Positions 23,346-33,298 of a stretch of 38,243 nucleotides of DNA are shown piece after piece. Every line of letters starts with the position of its first letter. The stretch's first letter is position 1. This DNA comes from an uncultured bacterium (GTDB taxonomy: Bacteria > Margulisbacteria > WOR-1 > XYC2-FULL-46-14 > WPAF01): positions 1 through 38,243 of the forward strand of contig CAIYXV010000003.1 of assembly GCA_903930225.1 (NCBI GenBank). The letters run 5' to 3'. A model generated the notes under the pieces. That model had not been told where the DNA came from and ran no database searches. It was given only the letters and a program-made list of their open reading frames with translations. The translations under genes were made by a program, and so were the position numbers.

Positions 23346-26014
23346 GTGAAGAACTGGCAAAAGCCTACGATCCAAGTGCGGTGGAGCAGAAATGGTACAA
23401 GTTTTGGGAAGAGGGAGGGCTTTTTAAGCCCGATCCCGCGGCGAAAGACCCGTTCACGATCGTGATCCCGCCTCCCAATATCACCGGCTCCCTGCACATG
23501 GGGCATGCCCTGAACAATTCGATCCAGGACCTGCTGATCCGGTATAAAAGAATGAAAGGGTTCCGGGCGCTCTGGGTGCCGGGGACCGATCACGCCGGCA
23601 TTGCCACCCAGAACGTGGTTGAGAGGGAGCTCAAGAAGGAAGGGAAAAGAAAAGAGGACCTCGGACGGGAAAAGTTCATTGAAAAAGTATGGGAATGGAA
23701 AAAGGAATACGGGGGGAAAATAACCCTGCAATTAAGAAGGCTGGGCTCTTCCTGCGATTGGACGCGGGAACGCTTTACCATGGACGAAGGACTGTCGAAG
23801 GCGGTCCGGCGCCATTTTGTTCAACTATATAATGAAGGATTGATCTACCGGGGCAAGCGCATAATTAACTGGTGCCCCCGCTGCCAGACCGCGCTGTCGG
23901 ATATCGAGGTGGAGCACGAAACAACCAAAGGCCATCTCTGGCACATCAAATACGGCCCCCTGACCGTGGCCACGACCAGGCCGGAAACCCTGCTTGGCGA
24001 CACGGCGATCGCGGTCAACCCCAAGGATGAGCGCTTTAAGCATGTGTGGGGAAAAATGATCGAACTTCCCCTGGTCGGAAGACACATCCCGGTCATCCAG
24101 GATGATTTTGTCGACAAGACTTTCGGGACCGGCGCGGTAAAAGTAACGCCGGCGCACGATCCCAACGATTACGAAATGGGGATAAGGCATAATCTCCCCT
24201 TCATCAACATTTTAACGCCCGACGGCCATATTACATTTAACGAATTAAATGAAGAGGAAAAGGAGAGGTTGAAGGGGGAGGGCATCGAGGGCCTGGACCG
24301 GGTTAAAGCGCGGGCCAGGATCGTCGAATTGCTCGAACAAAAAGGATATCTCGAGAAGATTGAGGACTATGAAACTTCGATCGGGCACTGCTACCGCTGC
24401 AAAACGGTCATCGAACCGTATCTCTCGGACCAGTGGTTCGTGAAAGTGGAAAGCCTGGCCAGGGAAGCGATCAAGGCGGTGGAAGATGGGAAGATCAAGT
24501 TCGTTCCCGAGCGCTGGACGAAAGTGTATCTGCAGTGGATGACCAATCTGCGGGACTGGTGCATTTCGCGCCAGCTCTGGTGGGGGCATCGAATTCCCGC
24601 CTGGTACTGTAAATCCGAAATCCTAAATCCTAAATCCGAACAATGTAATGAAATTATTGTATCTGAAACAAAGCCGGATAAATGTCCGAAGTGCGGCGGG
24701 ACAAAAATGGAGCAAGACTCTGACGTCTTTGATACTTGGTTTTCCTCCGCGCTCTGGCCGTTCTCCGTGCTGGGCTGGCCGGAAGAGACCGAAGATTTGA
24801 AAACTTTCTACCCGACCGATGTTTTGGTCACCAGCTATGACATTATTTTCTTCTGGGTGGCAAGGATGATCATGGCGGGTCTGCATTTTATGAAAAAAGA
24901 GCCGTTCCACACCGTTTATTTCAACGCGCTGGTGAAAGATATTCATGGTAAAAAAATGAGCAAATCCTGGGGGAACGTGATCGACCCGCTTGAGGTAATC
25001 GACCGGGCCGGGGCCGATACCCTGCGCTTCGCTTTTCTTTCCCTGATCGCGGGACAGGGGCAGGACGTGAAGATATCGGAAGAAAAGATCACCGAAGCCA
25101 GGAATTTTGCGAACAAGATATGGAACGCGAGCCGGTTCGTGATGATGACCTGCGGGGAGGCGGGACAGAACGAGAACCACGTGGCGAAGCCGGGAGAGTT
25201 GGCGGACCGCTGGATCCTGTCCCGGCTAAATCGTTTTATCTCCGGCGTTACGAGTGATATAGAAAAGTTCGAGATCGGTGATGCCGCTAAGAGCATTTAT
25301 GAATTCATCTGGTCGGAATTCTGTGACTGGTACGTGGAACTCGCAAAAATTCGGCTGTACGGAAGCGACGAGGAAGCGAAGAAAAAAGCGCAGTCAGTAA
25401 TGGTCAATGTTCTGGAAAATATTCTATTGGTCCTGCACCCGTTCATGCCGTTCGAGACCGAAGAGATCTATCAGATATTGAAGGGGAATAAAGACCCGAA
25501 GCCCGCGGATTCGATAATGATCAAGAAATGGCCGGAGGCCAACGATAAACTGATCGACGAGAAAGCGGAAAAGGAAATGGCGGAGATCGTCGACCTGATC
25601 CGCGCGATCCGCAATGTGAGATCGACGCTGAATATCGCCCACGGCCAGCAGATAAAGATAATCTGCGGCAAGAACCTGAACCATGAAAGGTCCGGCTATG
25701 TTAGAGCGCTTGCCAAAGTGTCCGAGATCGAGATCGGAAGCGAATATCTGCCGCACACCGTTGTGTCGGAAACCGGCGAGATCAAGTGGGGGCTTACGGT
25801 GGAGGGGTTGATCGATATGCCGGCGGTCAAAGCCAGGCTGGGCAAGGATTATGAAAAGCTGTTAAACGAGATCGAAAAGGTGAGGGGCAGGCTGGGGGAT
25901 ATGAACTTTTTAAAGAACGCGACCGAGGGCTCGATCGAAAAAGAAAAAATCAAACTGGAAGAATATCTAAAAAGCGTGAGGGTGCTTGAAGGCTACCTGG
26001 GCGCTCTAAGTTAA
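23342..26014 (+). CDS. valS: Valyl-tRNA synthetase
   Basis: 890 residues. Charges tRNA-Val in the cytosol. Class I motifs: 'HMGHAL' (about 54-59), the CP editing domain, and 'KKMSKSWGN' (about 537). The anticodon-binding domain and C-terminal coiled-coil arm follow. The zinc-ribbon in the connective region is odd: after 'RIPAWYC' (Cys423) the usual C-x2-C is stretched to C-x11-C (Cys435) by residues encoded by a 7-bp-period repeat, with 'CPKCGG' still intact after it. The start overlaps ftcD; the 3' end overlaps the ymdB stop on the other strand. Confidence 0.97.
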   Translation: MSEELAKAYDPSAVEQKWYKFWEEGGLFKPDPAAKDPFTIVIPPPNITGSLHMGHALNNSIQDLLIRYKRMKGFRALWVPGTDHAGIATQNVVERELKKEGKRKEDLGREKFIEKVWEWKKEYGGKITLQLRRLGSSCDWTRERFTMDEGLSKAVRRHFVQLYNEGLIYRGKRIINWCPRCQTALSDIEVEHETTKGHLWHIKYGPLTVATTRPETLLGDTAIAVNPKDERFKHVWGKMIELPLVGRHIPVIQDDFVDKTFGTGAVKVTPAHDPNDYEMGIRHNLPFINILTPDGHITFNELNEEEKERLKGEGIEGLDRVKARARIVELLEQKGYLEKIEDYETSIGHCYRCKTVIEPYLSDQWFVKVESLAREAIKAVEDGKIKFVPERWTKVYLQWMTNLRDWCISRQLWWGHRIPAWYCKSEILNPKSEQCNEIIVSETKPDKCPKCGGTKMEQDSDVFDTWFSSALWPFSVLGWPEETEDLKTFYPTDVLVTSYDIIFFWVARMIMAGLHFMKKEPFHTVYFNALVKDIHGKKMSKSWGNVIDPLEVIDRAGADTLRFAFLSLIAGQGQDVKISEEKITEARNFANKIWNASRFVMMTCGEAGQNENHVAKPGELADRWILSRLNRFISGVTSDIEKFEIGDAAKSIYEFIWSEFCDWYVELAKIRLYGSDEEAKKKAQSVMVNVLENILLVLHPFMPFETEEIYQILKGNKDPKPADSIMIKKWPEANDKLIDEKAEKEMAEIVDLIRAIRNVRSTLNIAHGQQIKIICGKNLNHERSGYVRALAKVSEIEIGSEYLPHTVVSETGEIKWGLTVEGLIDMPAVKARLGKDYEKLLNEIEKVRGRLGDMNFLKNATEGSIEKEKIKLEEYLKSVRVLEGYLGALS
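24611..24640. repeat. 7-bp-period repeat inserted in frame in valS
   Basis: Four units AAATCCG, AAATCCT, AAATCCT, AAATCCG in direct order. It encodes Lys-Ser-Glu-Ile-Leu-Asn-Pro-Lys-Ser-Glu between Cys423 and Cys435. The same repeat family is in rimO at 31985-32019. Confidence 0.8.
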
Positions 26015-26817
26015 ACCACTGGCTCCAGTATCTCTTTTATTTTTTTTATCTCCAGCGCGACCCCTGTTTGCGTATCTATTTTTAAAAGCACGGCGTTGAA
26101 AAGGGCCCTTCCGGTGTCGGTCGGCTCGAATTTTTCGGGCATCTGCGTGAGGAACCTTTTTATGATCTGTTCCTTGTTCATGCCGATGATCGAGTCTAGC
26201 GCGCCGACCATGCCGACGTCGGAAATGAACGCGGTCCCGCTAGGCAGGATCCGATCGTCCGCCGTCATAACGTGCGTGTGCGTGCCCAGCACCGCCGAAA
26301 CCTTGCCGTCCAGGAAAAACCCGAAAGCGGTCTTTTCCGAGGTGGCTTCGGCATGGAAATCGACGATGATCACGTGCGCTTCTTCCCTTATCCTGGGAAT
26401 GAGCGCTTCCGCCGATCTAAAAGGGCAATCCATACACTGCATGAAAACCCTTCCTAAAAAGTTGGCGATACCGACCTTTACGCCGTTGACGTCGAGGATC
26501 AAAAATTCCTTGCCGGGAGCGCCCTTGGGATAATTGGCGGGACGGACCATCTTTTCAAAGACCGAGATCTTTTGAACGACCTCTTTTTTCTCCCAGATGT
26601 GATTCCCCATGGTAAGCGCGTCAATCCCCATGCCCATGAATTCTTTGTAAATGTTCTCCGTGATGCTGTAGCCGTGGGCGGCGTTCTCCCCGTTGGCGAG
26701 GGTAAGATCGATCTTATGCCGCTTTTTGATCTCGGGCAGGAGCTCCTTAACGGTGCTCCTGCCGAGTGAACCAACAATGTCTCCTATGAAAAGGATGGAT
26801 ATGCTATTTTGCGACAT
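26011..26817 (-). CDS. ymdB: YmdB-family metallophosphoesterase (2',3'-cyclic nucleotide phosphodiesterase)
   Basis: 268 residues, family length (TIGR00282-type). '[13 protein letters not shown]' (Asp metal ligand), 'ANGENAAHG' (Asn, His), '[10 protein letters not shown]' (Asn-His), '[11 protein letters not shown]' (His), and '[26 protein letters not shown]' (His-x-His) form the di-metal site. In Bacillus it hydrolyses 2',3'-cyclic NMPs and, with RNase Y, influences development. The start (ATG 26817) overlaps the rny stop by 14 bases, the same rny-ymdB pair as in Bacillus. Cytosolic. Confidence 0.94.
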   Translation of the reverse strand: MSQNSISILFIGDIVGSLGRSTVKELLPEIKKRHKIDLTLANGENAAHGYSITENIYKEFMGMGIDALTMGNHIWEKKEVVQKISVFEKMVRPANYPKGAPGKEFLILDVNGVKVGIANFLGRVFMQCMDCPFRSAEALIPRIREEAHVIIVDFHAEATSEKTAFGFFLDGKVSAVLGTHTHVMTADDRILPSGTAFISDVGMVGALDSIIGMNKEQIIKRFLTQMPEKFEPTDTGRALFNAVLLKIDTQTGVALEIKKIKEILEPVV

Positions 26818-28351
26818 CCTGCGCCCTGGTTTCCCTGATGACCGTAACTCTTATTTCGCCCGGATACTCAAGCTCGGTCTCGATCTTCTTGGCGATATCA
26901 TGCGCCAGCTTGCCGGCCATCAGATCGTCGATCTTATCCGGCTGGACGATAACCCGCACCTCGCGGCCGGCCTGGATCGCGAACACCCGATCTACCCCTT
27001 CGAACGCTTTCGCGACCGACTCGAGTTTTTCCAGCCGTTTCACGTAAGCCTCCAGAGTGTCGCGCCGAGCGCCCGGACGCGCGGCAGAGATCGCGTCGGC
27101 AACCAAAACCAGAATGGCCTCGATTGACTGTACCGGGATATCTTCATGGTGCGCCTCGATGGCGTGGATGACTTCGGGCGATTCGCCCGCTTTTTGAGCG
27201 AAGAGCGCTCCCAGCTTGGTGTGCGTCCCTTCCACTTCCTGGTCGATCGCCTTTCCGATGTCATGCAGTAATCCGGCGCGTTTTGCCAGCTTTACGTTAA
27301 CCCCCAGTTCGGCGGCAAGCATGCCGGCCAGGTGAGAGACTTCCTTACTGTGCTGAAGGACGTTCTGTCCGTAGCTGGTGCGGTAGTGCAGGCGGCCCAA
27401 CAGCTGGATCAGGACCGGCGGCAGTCCGTGGACGTCGCACTCGAGCGTGGCCGATTCCCCGTGCTCCCACATCGCGGCCTTGAGCTCCTGCTTGCTTTTT
27501 TCGTAAGCTTCTTCGACGCGGGCCGGATGGATACGGCCGTCGGCGATCAGTTTGGCGAGGGTAAGCTTCGCGGTTTCGCGCCTTAGCGGATCGAAGCTCG
27601 ACAGGATCACCGCTTCCGGCGTGTCGTCGACGATCAGGTCGACGCCGGTCAACGTTTCGAACGCGCGGATGTTTCTTCCTTCGCGTCCGATGATCCTTCC
27701 TTTCATGTCATCCGAGGGAAGCTCAACGGTCGAAGTGGTGGTCTCGACCACGTGGTCGACCGCGCAGCGCTGGATGGCGGTGGCGAGGATCTCGCGCGCT
27801 TTCTTTTCCGCTTCTTTCTTTATTTCCTCTTCCTGGCGCTTGATGATTAGCGCGGCGTCCCGTTCGATCTCTTTCTGCAGACTGTCGAGTAGGAGCTTTT
27901 TTGCCTCGTCCTTGGGGAGGCCGGAAACTTTTTCCAGCTCCTTGATCTGCTGTTCGCGTCCGCGGGCCAGCTCTTCTTTTATTTTAGCGAGCTCGTCGGA
28001 CTGGTCCTTAAGCTTTTTCTCGGTTGACTCGAGCGCTTTCTCCTTTTTCTCTAAATGGTCTTCCCTCTGCAGCAGGCGGCGCTCCAATCCGGTGATCTCC
28101 GACTTGCGGTCGCGGGTCTCCTGCTCGATCTCGCGCCGGAACTTGACCGCCTCTTCCTTGGCCTCCAGGACCGCCTCTTTCTTTTTGGTTTCGGCGTCGC
28201 GCTTGGCGTCTTCCATTATCCGCTTAGCCGTTTCCTCGGCGATCTTGACCTTCTGCTCGGCCAGTTGCCGCCGGATCACAAGATATGCGACCGCGAGCGC
28301 GAACACGATCACCGCCGCGATCGAAAAATAAATTAATATCTCAATGGTCAT
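26804..28351 (-). CDS. rny: Ribonuclease Y
   Basis: 515 residues. Membrane-anchored endoribonuclease that starts mRNA decay. N-terminal helix (about 5-25) anchors it; residues about 30-190 are a long coiled coil; a KH domain is at about 205-270 ('[15 protein letters not shown]', the GxxG loop); the HD domain has '[10 protein letters not shown]' and '[10 protein letters not shown]', the metal-binding His-Asp pair. AAGGAT lies 11 nt before ATG 28351. Gap of 35 bases from recA on the same strand, so probably the same transcript. Confidence 0.97.
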   Translation of the reverse strand: MTIEILIYFSIAAVIVFALAVAYLVIRRQLAEQKVKIAEETAKRIMEDAKRDAETKKKEAVLEAKEEAVKFRREIEQETRDRKSEITGLERRLLQREDHLEKKEKALESTEKKLKDQSDELAKIKEELARGREQQIKELEKVSGLPKDEAKKLLLDSLQKEIERDAALIIKRQEEEIKKEAEKKAREILATAIQRCAVDHVVETTTSTVELPSDDMKGRIIGREGRNIRAFETLTGVDLIVDDTPEAVILSSFDPLRRETAKLTLAKLIADGRIHPARVEEAYEKSKQELKAAMWEHGESATLECDVHGLPPVLIQLLGRLHYRTSYGQNVLQHSKEVSHLAGMLAAELGVNVKLAKRAGLLHDIGKAIDQEVEGTHTKLGALFAQKAGESPEVIHAIEAHHEDIPVQSIEAILVLVADAISAARPGARRDTLEAYVKRLEKLESVAKAFEGVDRVFAIQAGREVRVIVQPDKIDDLMAGKLAHDIAKKIETELEYPGEIRVTVIRETRAQDVAK

Positions 28352-28386
28352 TTAGATCACATCCTTTTCAAATTAAACCCGTCAGG

Positions 28387-29463
28387 TCACGCCTGTGCCT
28401 GCGCCTGCGTCTTGGCCGACTTTTTTGCCTCTGCTGCTTTTGATGCGGCGGGCTTTTTGCCTTCCATAACATCCTTTTCCGCTTCGATCACTTTTTTGAT
28501 CCGGTTCTTGATCTTCCCGGCGACCGCGGAATGGTCTTTTAAGAACTGCATACTGGCTTCGTATCCCTGTCCCAGCCTTTCTCCTTCGAACCCGAACCAG
28601 GAACCGCTTTTATCGACCAGGTTGTACTTCATCCCGAGGTCTAAAAGCTCCGCTTCGTGCGAGATCCCTTCGCCGTGAATGAGGACGAAAGTGGTATCGC
28701 GGAAGGGCGGGGCGACCTTGTTCTTTACCACTTTTACTTTGACGCGGTTGCCGATGATCTTGTCGCCGTCTTTGATCTTTTCCATCGACCTGACGTCAAG
28801 CCTGACAGAGGAATAGAATTTGAGCGCGCGGCCGCCCGGAGTGGTTTCCGGATTGCCGAACATCACGCCGATCTTTTCCCTTAACTGATTGATGAAGATC
28901 AGCACGGTCTTTGACTTGGAGCAGACCGCGGTCAGCTTCCGCAGCGCCTTCGACATGAGCCGCGCCTGCAGTCCGACCTGCATGTCTCCCATTTCACCTT
29001 CGATCTCCGCCTTCGGCACCAGCGCCGCGACCGAATCGATCACGATTATGTCGACCGCGCCGGAGCGGATCAGCGTTTCGCAGATCTCAAGCGCCTGCTC
29101 GCCGTAGTCGGGCTGGGAGATCAGCAGATTGGTGGTATCCACCCCCAGTTTTTTGGCATAGACCGGATCCATGCTGTGCTCGGCATCGATGAACGCCGCC
29201 GTTCCCCCATGTCTCTGGGTCTCGGCGATCGCCTGCAGGGACACGGTCGTTTTTCCCCCCATTTCCGGTCCGTAGATCTCGATTATCCTTCCCCTCGGGA
29301 ATCCACCGACCCCCAGCGCCGCGTCCAGTCCGATGCTTCCGGTGGGAATGGTTTCGACGTGGAGCTTGGTCGCTTCGCCCATTTTCATGATGGAACCCTT
29401 ACCGTAGTTCTTTTCGATCTGCGAGATGGCATCCCAGAGAGCCTTTTCCTTTTCGTCTTTCAT
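28387..29463 (-). CDS. recA: Recombinase RecA
   Basis: 358 residues. Forms ATP-dependent filaments on single-stranded DNA for recombination and triggers LexA cleavage. P-loop GPEMGGKTT at 65-73 (the usual GPESSGKTT with Ser-Ser replaced by Met-Gly), '[21 protein letters not shown]', and '[28 protein letters not shown]' (loop L2 and the Q-switch). The last about 25 residues are Lys/Ala/Gln-rich, unlike the acidic tail of proteobacterial RecA. AAGGAGG precedes ATG 29463, which overlaps the thpR stop (ATGA). Confidence 0.98.
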   Translation of the reverse strand: MKDEKEKALWDAISQIEKNYGKGSIMKMGEATKLHVETIPTGSIGLDAALGVGGFPRGRIIEIYGPEMGGKTTVSLQAIAETQRHGGTAAFIDAEHSMDPVYAKKLGVDTTNLLISQPDYGEQALEICETLIRSGAVDIIVIDSVAALVPKAEIEGEMGDMQVGLQARLMSKALRKLTAVCSKSKTVLIFINQLREKIGVMFGNPETTPGGRALKFYSSVRLDVRSMEKIKDGDKIIGNRVKVKVVKNKVAPPFRDTTFVLIHGEGISHEAELLDLGMKYNLVDKSGSWFGFEGERLGQGYEASMQFLKDHSAVAGKIKNRIKKVIEAEKDVMEGKKPAASKAAEAKKSAKTQAQAQA

Positions 29464-30032
29464 GACTTTTCCTCCTTTATTAGGTTTATGCTTTTATAAA
29501 CTTCGTAAACTGGTCCTTTGGGCGTAGGCGTGCTTTTCATTATGTTGATCCGGTCAACCGTAAATTCCCCAAAGTCCGACCGCTTGAACTTTTCCATTTC
29601 TTCTTTTACCTTATCGACCCCCTTTTTCCCTTTTACTCTTCCAATCGTGAGATGGGCGCTGAATTCGCGCTCCTCTGAACGGATGCCTGCTTTAGACAGG
29701 CCGCGCTCCAGATCATCGGCGATCCCTTTAAGCTGTTCTCCTCCTTTGGTAATCCCCAACCAGAAAACCCTGGGAGTGCTCCCTTCCGGAAAACTCCCGG
29801 ACCCTTCGATCCTCATTTTAAAACTTCCGATCCCTTTGACCGCGTCTTCTACCGTCTCAAACAGACAGTTAAGGTCACAATCTTCCACCCAGCCCAAAAA
29901 CTTCAGCGTAACGTGAAGATTTAGATCTTCAACCCACTTAATCCCGGAATCGATCCGCTTCAACCCGGATATGCTTTTCCCGATCTTTACTTTTATCTCG
30001 TCCGGCAGCTCGACCGAGATGAAAGTCCTCAC
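29460..30032 (-). CDS. thpR: RNA 2',3'-cyclic phosphodiesterase (2H superfamily)
   Basis: 190 residues. GTG start at 30032, matching the family start 'RTFISVELP'. The two 2H motifs are 'LHVTLKFLG' (about 43-51) and 'HLTIGRV' (about 130-136), the His-x-Thr pairs that open 2',3'-cyclic phosphates on RNA ends; older name 2'-5' RNA ligase. Its stop overlaps recA by four bases; cinA ends four bases before. The cinA-thpR-recA order is seen in many bacteria. Confidence 0.93.
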   Translation of the reverse strand: MRTFISVELPDEIKVKIGKSISGLKRIDSGIKWVEDLNLHVTLKFLGWVEDCDLNCLFETVEDAVKGIGSFKMRIEGSGSFPEGSTPRVFWLGITKGGEQLKGIADDLERGLSKAGIRSEEREFSAHLTIGRVKGKKGVDKVKEEMEKFKRSDFGEFTVDRINIMKSTPTPKGPVYEVYKSINLIKEEKS

Positions 30033-30035
30033 GCT

Positions 30036-30590
30036 TTATTCCCCGCCGAGCGTAAGCCACAGAAGCCCCAGCGCCGCTTGGACTGTTTTGTCCCTGATCT
30101 CCGCCCTGGTTCCCTGGAGCCGAAGCTCCTTGACCTCGCTTCCCTTCTCCGTCGCGATCCCGATGTAGACCAGCCCGACCGGAGCCGGGGGCAGCGGGAG
30201 AGGGCCGGCGGAACCGGTGGTCGAAAGTCCGATGTCGGTCTTGAACCTTTTGCGGATCCCTTCCGCCATCGCGACCGCGACCGATCCGCTAACCGTGCCG
30301 TCCTTTGCGATCAGCGACCCCGGGATCATCAGCTCCGTAACCTTGATCCGGTTGTGATAGCTGATGATCCCGCCGATAAAATAATTTGAACTGCCCGAAA
30401 TGCCGGTCAATCGGCTTGCCAGCATGCCGCCGGTGATCGATTCGGCGGTCGAGATCGTCTTATGGTTCCGCGACAAGATCTGCGCGATCTGGTCGTCGGT
30501 GATCCGCCCGATGCTCTCCAGCATCTTCGAGAAAAAATCCTCGAGCGGGACATCGGCCGGTTTTATTACCGGCTCATTGTTTTCTGACAA
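30036..30590 (-). CDS. pncC: CinA C-terminal/PncC-type nicotinamide mononucleotide amidase
   Basis: 184 residues from TTG 30590; TTG 30599 is also in frame, but GGGAG sits directly against it and is at a better 9-nt distance from 30590. After about 45 helical residues comes the PncC domain: 'TAESITGGMLASRLT' (Ser nucleophile region), 'YFIGGIISYHNRIK', 'TGSAGPLPLPPAPVGLVYIGI'. It deamidates NMN to nicotinate mononucleotide in NAD recycling. The N-terminal MoCF-like half of full CinA is absent, so pncC is the better name. Overlaps pgsA by 17 bases and sits upstream of recA. Confidence 0.9.
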   Translation of the reverse strand: MSENNEPVIKPADVPLEDFFSKMLESIGRITDDQIAQILSRNHKTISTAESITGGMLASRLTGISGSSNYFIGGIISYHNRIKVTELMIPGSLIAKDGTVSGSVAVAMAEGIRKRFKTDIGLSTTGSAGPLPLPPAPVGLVYIGIATEKGSEVKELRLQGTRAEIRDKTVQAALGLLWLTLGGE

Positions 30591-31080
30591 CGTAATCAAC
30601 TCCCGATAATAGCGTCAGAAGCACCGCGAGCCAAAGCATGGCCGCCGCATACGGCAGATCAAGTATCAGCATCAGGATCGCCGCCATCTGCATGACGGTC
30701 TTGATCTTGCCCCAGGGGCTGGCCGAGATCACACGGCCTTCTTTTGCCGCCCGCAGGCGGACCGCGGAAACCAAAAGATCCCGAATGATGATCAATATTA
30801 CCGGCAGTGAGCCGATGGAACGCGTTTCTACCAGCGCGACCAGCGCTGACAACACCAGTATCTTGTCTGCGATCGGGTCCAAGAATTTACCGAGATCGGT
30901 TATCTGGCCGAGCTGGCGCGCGGCAAACCCGTCGACCGCGTCCGATAAAGCGATGACCAAAAAAACCACAGCGGCAAAGACCGGATGGCAGGACAGCAAA
31001 AGGAATAAAAAGAGGGGGATCGCAAGTATCCGGCAATAAGTTATAAGGTTAGGGACTAAGAATGCGTCCGGTGACGTCAT
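30574..31080 (-). CDS. pgsA: CDP-diacylglycerol-glycerol-3-phosphate phosphatidyltransferase
   Basis: 168 residues, about four or five membrane helices. It makes phosphatidylglycerol phosphate in the inner membrane. The CDP-alcohol phosphotransferase motif D-G-x2-A-R-x8-G-x3-D-x3-D reads 'DGFAARQLGQITDLGKFLDPIAD' split across about 49-71. 'NLITYCRILAIPLFLFLL' gives the typical start region. ATG 31080 overlaps rimO by 32 bases; no closer start exists. Confidence 0.94.
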   Translation of the reverse strand: MTSPDAFLVPNLITYCRILAIPLFLFLLLSCHPVFAAVVFLVIALSDAVDGFAARQLGQITDLGKFLDPIADKILVLSALVALVETRSIGSLPVILIIIRDLLVSAVRLRAAKEGRVISASPWGKIKTVMQMAAILMLILDLPYAAAMLWLAVLLTLLSGVDYVVRKQ

Positions 31081-32275
31081 ACGCGCCCGAGCCCGTGATT
31101 TTACACTTCACGAACTCACCGGGACTTACCCTTTCCCAGGCGGACCTGGGCATTATTCTTACAGAACAGTCGATCTCGGGAGCATCATAGACGGTACGGG
31201 CGACCCCGCTGCCTTCATACAATACTTCAAAAATATTTCCGATCAACTTTCTATTCATCTCCCTTGAAATTCGGTTCTGTAGTGACATCAATTTATTAAA
31301 ACGCTGTCTTTTAACCTTTTCGGGAACCTGCCCCCTCATTTTTGCCGCAGGCGTCCCAGCTTCCTTGCTGTACTCAAACACTCCCAACCTTTCAAATCCC
31401 GCCCATTTTACGAAATTCAGAAGGTCACGGAACTCTTTCTCCGTTTCACCCGGAAAACCGACGATCAGGCTGGTCCTGACGGCGATCCCCGGTATTTCCC
31501 TCCTTAACCTTGAAATAAGATTAGTAATACCGCTTCCGCCCGGTTTCGGGCGGTTCATTAACTCTAATATTTTATCATTTATATGCTGAATAGGCAAGTC
31601 AATGTATTTAACGATTTTTTGCACAGATTTCAGTGCGTTGATCGTTTTTTCATCCAGGGTTTTTGGGTTCGCATACATTATTCTTATCCATTTTATCCCT
31701 TTGATCTTCGCGGTATTTATCAAAAGGGGAGCAAAATTAGGATAAGCGGTGGTATCCTGGCCGATAAAAATGATCTCTTTAACCCCTTTTTTGGCCAGTA
31801 AGCTTACCTCCGCCAGGATATCGCTTTGATCCCTTGACCGTAATTTCCCCCGGATGCCGGGAATGAGACAATACGAGCAGTGATTATTGCAGCCTTCCGA
31901 TATTTTTACGTAAGCGGTCCAGGGCGGGGTGGCCTTGACCCGGGGAGTGCAGTGATCGAAGAGGCCGATGGAATCAATGGTTTTAAATCCGAAATCCGAA
32001 CTACGAAATCCGAATGATGAATGCCTCACTTTTTTAAGATATTTAGGCAAGCAACCGGCGACATAAACCGGCTTGCCGTATCTTTGCAGTTTCTTGATGG
32101 TGGTCATAGCTTCATCTCTAGCGGATTTGAGGAACGCGCAGGTATTGACGATGATGATGTCGGCTTCTTTTTCTTTTGTGGTGAGAGTGTGGCCGGCGGC
32201 AGCGAGCTTGCCCATCAGTACTTCCGTATCGGTAAGATTCTTGGGACAGCCGAGCGAAACAAAAAAGGCCTTCAT
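31049..32275 (-). CDS. rimO: Ribosomal protein S12 methylthiotransferase
   Basis: 408 residues. Radical-SAM enzyme that methylthiolates an Asp of ribosomal protein S12. N-terminal 4Fe-4S cysteines at 10, 46 and 75; radical SAM C-x3-C-x2-C at 129, 133, 136 ('CNNHCSYC'); C-terminal TRAM domain (about 345-405). 'VSLGCPKNLTDTEVL' marks RimO rather than MiaB. Residues 85-98 ('HSSFGFRSSDFGFK') come from a 7-bp-period repeat placed between the two Fe-S domains, a loop of variable length in the family. ATGA overlap with rlmN. Confidence 0.95.
   Translation of the reverse strand: MKAFFVSLGCPKNLTDTEVLMGKLAAAGHTLTTKEKEADIIIVNTCAFLKSARDEAMTTIKKLQRYGKPVYVAGCLPKYLKKVRHSSFGFRSSDFGFKTIDSIGLFDHCTPRVKATPPWTAYVKISEGCNNHCSYCLIPGIRGKLRSRDQSDILAEVSLLAKKGVKEIIFIGQDTTAYPNFAPLLINTAKIKGIKWIRIMYANPKTLDEKTINALKSVQKIVKYIDLPIQHINDKILELMNRPKPGGSGITNLISRLRREIPGIAVRTSLIVGFPGETEKEFRDLLNFVKWAGFERLGVFEYSKEAGTPAAKMRGQVPEKVKRQRFNKLMSLQNRISREMNRKLIGNIFEVLYEGSGVARTVYDAPEIDCSVRIMPRSAWERVSPGEFVKCKITGSGAYDVTGRILSP
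31985..32019. repeat. 7-bp-period repeat inserted in frame in rimO
   Basis: Plus-strand units AAATCCG, AAATCCG, AACTACG, AAATCCG, AATGATG. Same family as valS 24611-24640. The coding strand reads TTCGGATTTCG repeats. Confidence 0.8.
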
Positions 32276-33291
32276 TTTTTCGAGCTGGCGAGCTGTCCGC
32301 AGGCGGCCATGATGTCGCCGCCCTTGCTTGCGCGGATGGTGGCGACGATATGGTTCTGGGTCAGGATGTTATAGAAAAACTTCGCCGTCTTCTGCGCGGA
32401 GGCTTTGAATTTCCCTCCGGTCGGATTAAAGGGGATCAGGTTAACGTTAATCATTTCGAACTGCTTGCAGAACAAGATCAGCTGCTCCGCGTCGGCCCGG
32501 CTGTCGTTCACGCCCTCGAGAAGGATATGTTCCAGCGTTACTCTCCGCTTAGTGTGGTCGATATAGTATCTGATCGCCTCCGCCACCTTGCGGAGCGGGA
32601 AAGAAACATTAACGGGCATTAATTTAGACCTGATCTCATCGTCCGCGGAGTTTAGCGAAACGGCCAAGCGTACTTGCAGAAGCTCCCGGGCAAATTTCTT
32701 TATACCGTCGGGGATGCCGCAGGTCGAGACCGTGATCTTCCTCTGCCCGAAATTCCCTCCCTCCTTGGAGATCAGGATGCGGATGCTTTTAATGACGTTG
32801 TCGTAATTGAGGAAAGGCTCTCCCATCCCCATAAAGACCAGGTTCGAGGTCTCCGGATGCTTAAGGCAGATCAGATAGACCTGGGACAATATTTCGGAGA
32901 CCGTAAGGTTCCTTGAAAAACCGGCGACCCCCGTGGCGCAGAATTCGCAGCCCAACGGACAACCGGCCTGGGTCGAAACACAGATAGTTTTCCGTCCGAC
33001 CGCGTCCTTGATCAGCACGCTTTCGACCGCACAGCCGTCAGCGAACTCGAAGAGGTACTTTTTGGTCCCGTCCCTGGAGGTTAAGACTTTTTTCTGGTTT
33101 GGAATGTCGAAAACATACTTCTCCTTGAGCTTGTTCCTTACCTCCTGCGGCAGGTCGGACATCAATAAAAAATCAAAGGTCAGTTTTTTATGTATCCAAA
33201 GATAGATCTGCTTGGCCCGGAACGCCGGCAGGCCAAGCTCAATAATATCTTTCCGGAGCTCGTCTTGAGTATATTCGAGGATGTTTTCCAT
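32272..33291 (-). CDS. rlmN: 23S rRNA (adenine-2503-C2)/tRNA methyltransferase
   Basis: 339 residues. Radical-SAM enzyme methylating A2503 of 23S rRNA and A37 of some tRNAs. The cluster motif is 'GCPLGCEFCATG' with Cys111, 115, 118; 'LVFMGMGEPFLNYDNV' and 'VTLEHILLEGVND' are typical, and the late Cys of 'MAACGQL' supplies the methylated cysteine. It begins the downstream housekeeping run. GATAAT sits seven bases before ATG 33291, so it looks near-leaderless. Confidence 0.96.
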   Translation of the reverse strand: MENILEYTQDELRKDIIELGLPAFRAKQIYLWIHKKLTFDFLLMSDLPQEVRNKLKEKYVFDIPNQKKVLTSRDGTKKYLFEFADGCAVESVLIKDAVGRKTICVSTQAGCPLGCEFCATGVAGFSRNLTVSEILSQVYLICLKHPETSNLVFMGMGEPFLNYDNVIKSIRILISKEGGNFGQRKITVSTCGIPDGIKKFARELLQVRLAVSLNSADDEIRSKLMPVNVSFPLRKVAEAIRYYIDHTKRRVTLEHILLEGVNDSRADAEQLILFCKQFEMINVNLIPFNPTGGKFKASAQKTAKFFYNILTQNHIVATIRASKGGDIMAACGQLASSKK

Positions 33292-33298
33292 CTATATG

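Noticed and set aside
27552-28331. 259-residue plus-strand open frame opposite rny
   Set aside because: Ser/Arg-rich shadow of the coiled-coil rny frame; no ribosome site or family.
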